This document shows, piece by piece, positions 48,327-58,341 of a DNA stretch of 64,000 nucleotides. The notes under the pieces were generated by a model. The model had not been told where the DNA came from, did no database searches, and worked only from the letters and a program-made list of their open reading frames with translations. The stretch is from positions 8,443,096-8,507,095 of the forward strand of contig CM034100.1 of assembly GCA_019914945.1 (NCBI GenBank). Reading direction: 5' to 3'. Within the stretch, counting starts at the first letter, position 1; each line of letters opens with the position of its first letter. This DNA comes from Typha latifolia (taxonomy: Eukaryota > Streptophyta > Magnoliopsida > Poales > Typhaceae). Position numbers and translations under genes: made by a program.

Positions 48327-50140
48327 ATTCAGTTAGTATTAAAGCTTAGGTTTAATGATGATCTGGCAAACCATCAAGTACACTAGTTGTCGATTTGGTT
48401 TAGGGTTACGTTAGTAGTCGATCTCGTTGAGTTTAATATTAATTGGTTGAGATAGAGATCTAGATTGTGATGTTGAGATTATTAAGTTTTGATACTTTGA
48501 TGATATTGATAGAAATAATTTGTGATATTAATATATTGAGAATTTATTTGAGCGACTAATGAATAAGAAGAGATATTACTAAATCATGCATTGATGTTAT
48601 CGATGTCGAGGTGTTATAGTCTGTGGAGCATAATATTGGAGATGTAGACATGTCCATATGATGTGATAAAGTGTAAAAATTTCTAAACATGTAGAGATAT
48701 TTATTTATGCAGAAGAATTATTATCAGTAGATTGGAGGTTATGCTGAACAGATATAGCATATTTTTGGGATTTTTGATCCTTTATGGATATATTTGAGAT
48801 TAAGAGATTGATGTAAAGAGATATATATGCAGAGAGACTATTCTGATTCTTATAAGAATTATAATTATTGATTATGGATGAATAAGTAAGATATGTGATG
48901 ATTTAGTATAGTGGAAAAGATATTAGGTGATATAATATAGATGAATGTAGATTGTATACGGAAAAGAATTTTTGGGACGATTAGTATGATAAATTATGTT
49001 TGCAAGATACTGGTGTTAGTAGGTATAAATTTGATTGTACTGACAAGATGGATGATTTAATAGGGATATGTTTGTCCAATAGTACTACTAGAGAATTAAC
49101 GACTTGTTTAAATCTTTAAGTTGATGATTACCAAATAAGGTAATGAGCATAGAAAATATGACATGGATATAGTTATTGGATTATGAATTATTTCAGTAGT
49201 GGAGACTTAATATATATCTTTCTGGATGATATGATAGTAGGTTTAGTTTAGAAGTTGTTGATTGTGTAAATTTTATTAGATGGAAAGAATGGTAATGAGA
49301 TGAATTATATAGGGTGATGATAGTTGCTAAAGTTGATAGTCTCATGATATATCTTGTATGACAGTGAAAATATATTTTAATTATTAGTTTAGTTTTGAAC
49401 ATTGATTGAGAGGATAAGAATATTATAGCATGAAGATCATATATTTTGGGTGATGAGTTCTAATTACAAATATACAGACTTATTTTTAATGATGCTATGG
49501 AAATTTTTTTGATGATGCTATAAGATTAAATCGTTTAGTATATGTGGTGGATTTTACATAGAGGATGTGATAGAATATTAAGTTGAGACTCTTGATGAAA
49601 TATGAGGTTTAAGTGATTTAATTAGAAATTAGATATGTTGGCTTTTAATTATAGATGTTAAATTGAGATATTATGTGCTTTGACATGTTAGTTGTTTCGA
49701 TGAAACTAATTGGAGAGATAACTTGATAGAGTTATTCATACAACTTATAGACTTAATCATTTATTATGACTGATAGATGATTTGGAAGTTGAACTAATTA
49801 TTTCATAGGACGGACACAAGTATGTATCTAAATACTAGGCAATGATATCACTCGTTCGCTTAAGTAAAAGTCCATAAAAATATTAAAAACGAAAGCGAAC
49901 GAAAGGCAGAGATGAACGCCAAGATTTTAACGTGGAAACACCCAAACGGGAAAAAACTATGGATCCAAACTCGGGTCAAAACCAATCACTAGAATAGTAG
50001 CAGTTACAAGACTAACTCACTAAACAACCCATCGATCCAAACGACTTTGTTCTTCTCAGTCTCGCTCGCTAGAACCCACGATTCACTACTTCTCGTGATT
50101 GAAGTCCAACCTCAGTAACCCTCAAGATTGATCTTTCATC
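48327..50140 (+). pseudogene. Heavily decayed internal region of retrotransposon B
   Basis: It begins with a sequence alignable to the primer-binding region after LTR A (AAAGCTTAGGTTT against GAGCCTAGGTTTT). The rest is stop-filled. A stretch near 49437-49510 still resembles the reverse-transcriptase VMSFGLTNAP region at the DNA level. The plus strand is strikingly poor in C. Confidence 0.5.
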
Positions 50141-50354
50141 TAGATAACCCTTAAGACGAAAAATTAACTTTTTAATGATGAGTGAAACCATGTTAGTTGA
50201 AGAACCGATGTAACCTCAAGAAGTCTCCTTCAATAATGTTTCTTCAACACTCTAGAGATAGGGCATCACAATCTTTATATATGATCTCCAAGATAAAGCC
50301 AAATCCAAGTCTTATCCGTACTCACGAAAGTCCAAATTTTATCAAACTTCGTTG

Positions 50355-50480
50355 GTGCGTTCGAACGCGGCCCGCGTGCGTTCGAACGCGGCCCGCGTGC
50401 ATTCGAACGGCATGACTTGATCTCAGGTGCGTTCGAACAGGCCTGAGTGCGTTTGAACAGGCCTGAGTGCGTTCGAACAT
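50355..50480. repeat. 21-bp and 20-bp tandem repeats phased on TTCGAA
   Basis: GTGCGTTCGAACGCGGCCCGC starts at 50355 and 50376 (third, variant unit at 50397). GTGCGTTCGAACAGGCCTGA starts at 50427 and, with variants, 50447 and 50467. Confidence 0.92.
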
Positions 50481-50640
50481 GTTTGTGAACGCAGCTCTCA
50501 GTCTGTGTGAACGCAGTACCCGCATTTGAATACGTTTGTGAACGCGGCTCTCTATTTGTGTGAACGCAGTACCCACGTTCGAATGCGTTTGTGAACGCGG
50601 CTCTCTGTCTGTGTGAACACAGATTCTGCGTTCGAACGCG
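50481..50640. repeat. 53-bp tandem repeat, 3 units
   Basis: Units start at 50481, 50534 and 50587 with GTTTGTGAACGC. Each contains CTGTGTGAACGC or a close variant and a TTCGAA or TTTGAA site. Confidence 0.92.
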
Positions 50641-50650
50641 TTTTTAACCC

Positions 50651-51168
50651 TCACAGATATTATGGTACGTAATACCGCCTTGAGATACCTTGATAAAATA
50701 TTTTAGAGCAAAAATAAGGTAAGTTGTAGATGCAAGATGGTATAGATGGTAGTTTATATAGAAATTGAGTTGTACAAGTATTTAATATTTATATTCTTTT
50801 GTATTAGACGATGATTTATGTGATACTGGTCGAATCATGACGTACTCTTGTATTAGTTGTTTTATTTGTATCTTGATGGTTTGTTGTGGCATGTGTGGGT
50901 CCTACTAGATTATATAGTGGTTAATGTATATTATTGTGGACGTGGACATTCATATGTTAACAGGTTTATTTAGTTAATAATATGATTTATCTGGTGATGG
51001 ATTATGTGATCATGGATAGGTTAGCAGGTTTTATTTGATGATGTCATGATTATATGTGCACATGAGAGTATCTGTGCGTGACGGGCCTCGTCTGACTTGG
51101 CGCATGCGCTGTGCGTGCCGTGTGGGTGCGTGGGCGTGCACGTGCCCATGCTGGGCGGGGGTGTTACA
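50651..51168 (+). mobile_element. LTR 3' fragment (copy C)
   Basis: It matches 10120-10600 and 48070-48326, with landmarks TATTATTGTGGACGTGGACA, GGTTTTATTTGATGATGTCA and the GC-rich terminal cluster ending GTGTTACA at 51168. The 5' part is missing. Confidence 0.72.
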
Positions 51169-51226
51169 CCACCAGTGGCCGTACCCTTCCCCTACAGCCC
51201 AACCCTCTTCCCATTTTCTTCTCCTC

Positions 51227-51279
51227 CTTCTTCTTCTTCTTCTTCTTCTTCTTCTTCTTCTCCTTCTTCTTCTTCTTCT
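51227..51279. repeat. (TTC)n microsatellite
   Basis: About 53 bp of nearly perfect CTT/TTC repeat inside LTR D. Confidence 0.95.
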
Positions 51280-52367
51280 CTTTCCCTTCTTTCCTCCTCT
51301 CGGATTGCACCCTACAATAGGTGCTGGGCTGAGCCTAGCACTGTGTATAGTTTTTAATATATATATATGCATATTATTGATTACTAATTATATTTGATTA
51401 TGTTATTAATTATTTAATTAGTTTAGTTAATTTAATGGATTTAATTTATATGAATTAAATCTAATTATAACATGTTTAGTAAAATACCTGCAACATAAAT
51501 TACTATATTAATCCTAGATAGGTAATAGTAATTATTAGGGTTATGTACGTATATTCTTGCGTAATTATTTGCAGTAACTTAATTCTTATTTTTCTTAATT
51601 ATCAAAGAGAATAATAGGCAGATAATTATGTTTTAAATACACTATTAAATAATATAATTACGGTTAATAAATAACAAAACAAATTTAGGGATGAAGAGTA
51701 TATGATTACAACGAGAAATTATCTTTTAGCCAGGTTAATTTTAATTAATAGAAAGACTGACATTATATGTTATAAATAATTTTAGATTCCGATCCCCCCT
51801 GTTCAAGACCCCGTGGACTTAGCTATTGAGGCTTGATCGTTCTCATAGCAACATGAATGACTAATTGTTTGGTAATTGCAGTGGTGGTGAGTAGTTTTAT
51901 CCCGTAGACGCCTTTCTCAAATTAGGATATATTATATATTATGTAAATGCATGTTTTGGCCTCCAGTATGATTATATGACTTTATATAGAGATAATTTCA
52001 ATCAAACATATTTTATCATGTATTTGATTAGGCTGATCTGGGATATGAGTACATTGGTGATATATAGAGATGATTGGAGATGATTATACTGTTATGGTTT
52101 TATGTTAGGATGATCTCTATCATGAGTGTGCATGTGATAGACTAGCAAGAGCATGCATATATTAGATACATGGTTAGAGTTTGCTTTACATCATTTTTCT
52201 CTTGGCTTCTTTACCACCTAAATTCCTGAGTTGTATGATCTGTTGTAGTACTGAATATATACATATGATTTATCATGTATAGAAAATTATAAAAATACAT
52301 GTGTATGTGATGTGATATGATATAATGTCATGGTTGGAATAGTATCTGGTCCGGACTAATACTGGAC

Positions 52368-52596
52368 ATACTCTTAGTGTATGGCAGAATATGGTGATGG
52401 TTGATGGTTGTACTCTTAACGTATGACATGGTACAACTATTATTGATATACCCTTAGCGTATGGCAGGGTATGATTACTTTCTTTTGAGATACCCTTAGC
52501 GTATGATAGGGTATGATTTATCTACAGAGATACTCTTAGCGTATGACAGGGTATGATTTATCCACAGAGATACTCTTAGCGTATGACAGAGTATGT
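52368..52596. repeat. ~40-bp tandem array, 6 units, in LTR D
   Basis: Units around 52368, 52410, 52448, 52490, 52530 and 52570 each carry ATACYCTTAGCGTATGRCAG. The last two are almost identical and exactly 40 bp apart. Sister LTRs have only two related motifs here (for example 59956 and 59994). Confidence 0.9.
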
Positions 52597-53010
52597 TTTG
52601 AGCTTGTGGCATTATGAGTATCGAGTTTGGGGCCGGGTACCGTAGTCCAGCATGGTGGATGATATTCAGAGTTGAGATAGATGATTGTGATAGTGAGAGA
52701 TATGTAGATTATATTTGGCTCTAACATATACGATTATCTAGTGGTTGGCATACATCATGCATCATCATTAATGTGACTAGTATTATTGGATCATGATTGT
52801 TATACATGATATATTATTATATCGGTGATGTTATATCGTAATTTCATCATGAGATATAATTTTGGTTGAGGATATAATATGCTCATTCATGAGAATTGAT
52901 TTTATTTATATATATGTCATGGCATCACATGTGGGCTCATGCCGTATAGGCTCGTGCACGTGCCCTGTGGGCTCATGCCATGCACGTGTTTTGGGTTTGT
53001 CAGTGTTACA

Positions 53011-55133
53011 ACTCCAGGTGTTCATGAGGGTAGCAAAGGGTCGACTACCTAGGTCACATCATATCAAAAGATGACGTGGAAGCAAACCCTAAGAAGATCC
53101 AAAACATGGTGGATTGGCCGCTGCCAAAGACTAGGAGCTGCGTGGTTTCCTTGGTTTAACCGGCTACTATCACCAGTTTGTAGCGAACTACGGTAAGGTG
53201 GCAGCCCCCCCTCACGACCTTGCTACGAAATGGTGCATTCTCATGGACAGACAAAGCCAAAGAAGCATTTGAAGCCTTGAATAAGGCAATGGTCAGCATT
53301 TGAAGCCTTGAATAAGGCAATGGTCTGAGCCCTGGTCCTTACCTTAGCAGATTTTATTAAATCGTTCACCATTGAGTGCAATGCATCCAGAGTCAGTGTG
53401 GGGGCAATTTTAATGCAAGAGGAAAGGCCTATAGCCTACATGAGCAAGGCTCTTTCCGAGCGTTCACAGCTGCTATCTACTTATGAAAGAGAGATGCTCG
53501 CCATCATCCATGCTATCACCAAATGGAGGCCTTATCTCATCGAGCAATGCTTCACGATCCGCACGGATCAAAAGAGTTTACCATATTTTCTTGGGCAGCG
53601 GATTCACACACCAGCCCAACAGAGGTGGGTGTTTAAGCTACTTGGATATGATTACGAGATCGTGTACAAAAAGGGGACTGAAAACAACGCCATCGATGCC
53701 TTATCCGAGTTGGCAGCCATTTCAGCTCCAGTTTTCCTTTTTTTCAGTAGCTACGGGAGGCCTACAAGAATGATCCGGATACCAAGAAGATGATAGACGA
53801 CCTTGCTGCAGATCCCAACTGTAAACAAGGGGTGTTGATGAGGGTCAAACTCTTGATAGACAAGGGTAAGATCATTGTTCCAGCAGACCGTCAATTGCGC
53901 TTGGAGTTGATGCGCCACTTTCATGACTCTCCTATGGCTGGACATGAAGGGGTGTTACGCACCTACAAAAGGCTGAAATAGAGTTGCATATGGGCTGGGA
54001 TGAAGAAGGATGTACAGGTCTATGTCAAGGCTTGTGAACTGTGCCAAAGGGTAAAGACGGAGTCGGCAAAACCTACTGGATTGCTTCAATCACTTTCCAT
54101 TCCGATGAAGGTTTGGTAGGATGTCAAGATGGATTTCATTGATGGTCTACCCAAGGCCAAGGGACATTCTGTTATATTGGTGGTGGTAGATCGCCTCAGC
54201 AAGTATGCGTATTTTTCAGCTTTAGCGCATCCTTACACGGCGAAAAGGGTGGCGGAGGTCTATGTGCGCGACGTGGCCAAGATGCATGGTATGCCAAAAT
54301 CAATTATTTCATATCGTGATCCTATATTTGTGAGTCAATTTTTGTATGAATTCTTTGCACTTCAAGGGACTACCTTTCGGATGAGTTCAGCCGATCATCC
54401 TCAAACAGACGGGCAATCCAAAGTGCTGAACTGTTGCTTAGAGCAGTATTTGAGGTGTTTTGTGGGTGAGTGACCACGATAGTCGATATATTATTTGCTA
54501 TGGGCAGAATGATTATACAGTATATTTTTTCATTCGGCCATTGGCATGACTCCGTTTGAGGCCGTCTATGGACAACCACCTCCTACCTTATAGACATACT
54601 TGCCATCAGTCCAAACTGACCAAATCGAGGTAGATGTAGTTTTGCAAGACCGTGATGAGGTGTTGAGGAGACTCAAAATACACTTAGCAGCTGCCCAAAA
54701 TAAGATGAATAAAGTCTACAACCAGAGGCACCAAGAAAGCTCGGTTAGACCAATTCCCAATCAAAAGTTAGCTCCAAAATTTTATAGACCATACTAGGTG
54801 ATCGAGAGGGTTGGACCTGTAGCATATTGCCTAGATTTACCGGAGGAGGCGCGGATACACCCAGTATTTCACATCTCGAATCTCAAAGTTCGAGTTCCTC
54901 CTATCGAGCCCATCGGAGGTGTTCCACCTGAACCAATGATGACGGAAGCTGAAGAGTTTGAATCCGAACCAAGTACCCCTACTCTAGTTAGGATCCTAGC
55001 ACGCCGACGCACTCGAGTTCAGAACGAGTGGATGACTGATATTTTGGTGGAGTGGCAAGGATGCCCAGTGGATGAGGCGACATGGATGCCTAAAGCTGAC
55101 ATCATGGACCTTTACCCTGAGCTGACACCTTGA
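53011..55133 (+). pseudogene. Chromovirus gypsy pol fragment (end of RT to chromodomain)
   Basis: In order: the C-terminal end of reverse transcriptase (~53035-53170), RNase H (53398-53790), the integrase zinc region and core (~53880-54475), the C-terminal integrase region (~54540-54880) and a chromodomain (~54980-55130, ILVEWQGCPVDEATWMPKAD). Gag, protease and most of RT are absent, and it joins LTR D directly at 53010. Breaks include frameshifts near 53140, a 31-bp duplication at 53264-53325, and in-frame stops at ~53980, ~54117, ~54470 and ~54795. In the integrase catalytic triad the Glu is replaced by Lys (HPQTDGQSK), and SDRD reads SYRD with the Asp kept. Confidence 0.88.
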
Positions 55134-55254
55134 GGGCAAGGTGCTCGGAAGCATGGTGGAGTGATATGATTCTATCCATATTGGCTCCACGCGTGACATT
55201 GGGTTCATGGGAATGAGCCTATATATCTAGTTGAGTAAGTAGAACCAATAAAAT
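55134..55254 (+). mobile_element. 3' untranslated end of the chromovirus
   Basis: The stretch 55165-55225 (CCATATTGGCTCCACGCGTG, GGGTTCATGGGAATGA) recurs at 46358-46420, which shows it belongs to a repeated element and is not host sequence. Confidence 0.6.
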
Positions 55255-55990
55255 TAGTTTTTGCCAGGGTGCATTCGAACGCAAAGACCGCGTTCGAATG
55301 GGGTGGTTCGAATGCCTGCATCATGTTCGCATCGACAGAGGACGAAATTGGCACGTTCGAATGGAAATGAGTGCGTTCGAATGCGGCCGTTCAAAAGCCT
55401 GCATCACGTTCACATCGATAGAGAACATAAATTCCACATTCGAATGCAATCGGGCGCGTTCGAACACACCAAGACGAAAGCGTGGGTTAAGTTAGGGATT
55501 GTTAGGGTTGTTTAGAGTGTTTTTATATTAATTAAGGAGTCCTTAGGATGAGCCTCTATGTATATGTGGAGGAAACCCTAATTGAGGCATCTTCTTGGAA
55601 TTGGCTTTAGCCTTGTCTTCTTCTCTCTTGACTCTAGCCATTGGCGCTCTCTCCCTCCTCCCTTCTTCCACCACCCAAGTTTTTGGTCGGCATCTTCCAG
55701 CCTCTAACCACCCTCTTCTACAACAACTTCTCCCCCTTCACACCACAAACTAACCATAGCATCCCGATTCGTAACAACTTTCTTCATTGTCCTTCTATTC
55801 TCATGCATCAAACCTTAAGTACGCATCAACCATAATATTTCACCTTAAGTTATTTGCATCAAACCCTAACGCACGCATTCAATTCTTCTTTATTCAATTC
55901 TTGCTCTCTTCTTATTCACCATTTTCGCTATTTTTAGTTGATTTTATAGCTCCTCGGCAAAAAAGCAAGACAAATCCTGAGGATTAGTAT
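55255..55990 (+). mobile_element. TTCGAA-array repeat, copy 6
   Basis: The array at 55268-55470 has TTCGAATG and CACGTTCGAATGG sites and the GCCTGCATCA..GTTCACATCGA spacer. Then comes GAGCCTCTATGTATATGTGG (TATA-like, ~55550) and a CT-rich leader with no conserved coding. Confidence 0.7.
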
Positions 55991-56539
55991 AAACTATTTA
56001 TTTTCCTCTACACATAGGTGATGTGTGACCTTATTAAAAATTGCAGCGTACATTTTGCAAAGTCGGTAGTTATAAAGTATGGAGATGATGCGTGTAAGTT
56101 ACACATCCCACAGATTTGTATTTTAAAATTTGTGATTGTTAATTTATCAAAAGATAGACTTCAATTTCTACGTAATATCATATTACATTTTTTATTAGTA
56201 ATTTTTTATTTCTTGATAAAAAAAATTAACAATTTCTTTGTTTATGTTTTGATGCTTACCTTAGCTAAAATTTCTACCTATATTTTGTATACTCTTTAGG
56301 AAAACTTTACATATATGATGTGTATGATTTTTTACTAGGTTTAGATCCATTTGTAAACTAATATAATGGCGTTATATTTTTAAAATATATATAATCTTCC
56401 AGTGCCGCCTTATCACCTTGGTGTTTGGCGAACAAGCGTAACGATAAAAATTTTATCTTAAATTTTATTTTCTTAACATTTTGTTTTTATATACAACTAT
56501 ATATTTTAATACCATAAATATTTTTTTGCTAGTCTACAT
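55991..56539. other. AT-rich intergenic DNA
   Basis: No gene recognised. It shares ACATAGGTGATG motifs with the tandem array that follows. Confidence 0.5.
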
Positions 56540-57030
56540 AGGTGATGGGCATGACTATTTTTCATCATTATAAATATATATCTTGCCTAATTTTTAAGTG
56601 CACATTTTATATAAATGATGCACATATATTATGTAAGTGTTGCGTAAGACCTTTTCACTATTGTCAATACTTACCTTGCCTAATTTGAAGCACATATTTT
56701 ATATAGATGGTGCACATATATTACATATGTGATGCATAAAACTTTTTTACTATTGTCAATGTGTACCTTGCCTAATTTTGAAGCATATATTTTGTATAGA
56801 TAGTATGCATAATTTACAAAGCGTAAAACATTTTTACAATTGTCAATGCGTAACTTGCGTAATTTTGAAGTGCAATTTTATATAGGTAGTGCGCATAATT
56901 TATATAGGTGCATCGTAAGACTTTTTCACAAAATGATATGCAAATATTGACAACATTTACATAGGTGATACACCAAAAAATGATATACAAATTTTGACAA
57001 CATTTACATAGGTGATACACCAAAAATGAG
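56540..57030. repeat. Satellite-like array, ~90-bp units plus a 47-bp pair
   Basis: Units start at about 56585, 56678, 56770 and 56857 with GCCTAATTTTGAAG-like sequence, then ATATAGGT(A/G)GTGC and TTTTTNACTATTGTCAATG. At 56949 and 56996 a 47-bp unit with ACATTTACATAGGTGATACA is duplicated. Confidence 0.85.
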
Positions 57031-57749
57031 CAAAATTAAATAGTTAGCAAAATATTAACTTAATTACACAAATATAACACGTGTATGGCACATGAACCTT
57101 TTCAATATCTGTGACTTGAAATTCAAGCAAGTTGGACGGCTCTACTATATATTGCTTCTCTTTTCTCTTGCTTTCATATTTTTTTTTCATGCTGTTAGCA
57201 TAGTATTCATCTTTGTTACAATATTATGGAGCTTCCAAAAATATGTTGCTACTTTCTTTCTAGTTCTCTTGACCATATATTGTATAAAAAATATTTTACT
57301 TCTTTGAAAGATCCATTACAACACTCTGCAACATTTGTTGAAATAATGTTATATCTATGCCTAGGAAAACAATGATTTGTGCAACTTTCCTTTATAATTT
57401 TTTCAATATATTTATAATGCTTTGTGTAGAACTCTTTTAACATATCCATATGACTCGTGTAAATTCAGAGAGTGTAAAAGCATAAGCAGCAGCCCTAAAT
57501 TGATTGTAAGGTACAAATTTTTTGGGAGCATTTAGAAGATTTCTTGAAAGATGTCTATCTTTATTTAATTACTATTATTTGCTTATTGCATTTTAGTTCC
57601 TACATTAGTACTATTTACTATCAAGTACTTATGAATCAAATTTTGATGGGTTAGCCGAACCGGCTTGACGGTAGCCACCTATAAAGCATTGTGGTGAACA
57701 CTATAATTAATTATCGATTGAATTAAATCTCTTGTCCTAATCTTCTACC
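57031..57749. other. Unassigned intergenic DNA
   Basis: AT-rich. A short hydrophobic open frame at 57092-57307 is not recognised and is probably chance. Confidence 0.5.
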
Positions 57750-57759
57750 TAGGTGTAAT

Positions 57760-58080
57760 AAACCAAGTTAGCGCAACAAAAAAAAAGAAAAAGAAAAAGA
57801 AAAGAAGAAATAGTTCGCCATGACGCGACTGGCCATTCTGTGGCCGGCCTCGTGCCCAGCATGCATTGCATGCAATAGCCATGGTGGATATGCCATGCAC
57901 CTCCACCAAGCCTCTCTATTTGGTGTTGCGGTGATGTGTGGAGATAGGACAGAGCCTCGTGCCTATGTAAGCTGCATGATGAGGTGCCACATGCCACCGC
58001 CATGGCCGTAGCCAACCGGCTGCGGCCAGCTAGCCGTGGCGAGCCCCGGCACCGCCACCCTTTTTCCCCTCCACCGTCAT

Positions 58081-58114
<34 letters not shown>

Positions 58115-58307
58115 CTCTCTCTCGGCCACCCTCTCACACTACTCTCTCTCTATTCTCTCTCACACTCCTTTCTCTCCATTGCCGACACCTTCCCTGAAGC
58201 CATCGCCGCCGGTGAGACCTCTCACTCCCTCTCTCTCTCTCCTTTCCTTCCTCTCTCTCTCTGTCTCTCTCTCTCTGTCTCTCTCTCTCTCTCTCTCCTT
58301 TCCTTCA

Positions 58308-58341
<34 letters not shown>

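Larger units (their letters stand above)
50141..50650 (-). mobile_element. TTCGAA-array repeat, copy 5 (inverted)
   Basis: The array at 50353-50650 reads on the minus strand and shows three nested periods (53, 20 and 21 bp). Its TATA-like TCATATATAAAG lies at 50284-50273, about 70 bp downstream on the minus strand. Confidence 0.72.
51169..53010 (+). mobile_element. LTR (copy D), 5'-truncated
   Basis: It starts exactly after the TGTTACA of copy C with CCACCAGTGGCCG, corresponding to an internal point (~58415) of LTR A. It then has a TTC microsatellite, GCTGGGCTGAGCCTAGCACT, the TTCAAGACCCCGTGGACTTA block (~51803) and a unique 40-bp array, and ends GTGTTACA at 53010. Confidence 0.75.

Noticed and set aside
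51031..51397. 113-codon frames with poly-Leu, poly-Ser, poly-Phe or poly-Arg
   Set aside because: They are produced by the (TTC)n microsatellite in LTR D.
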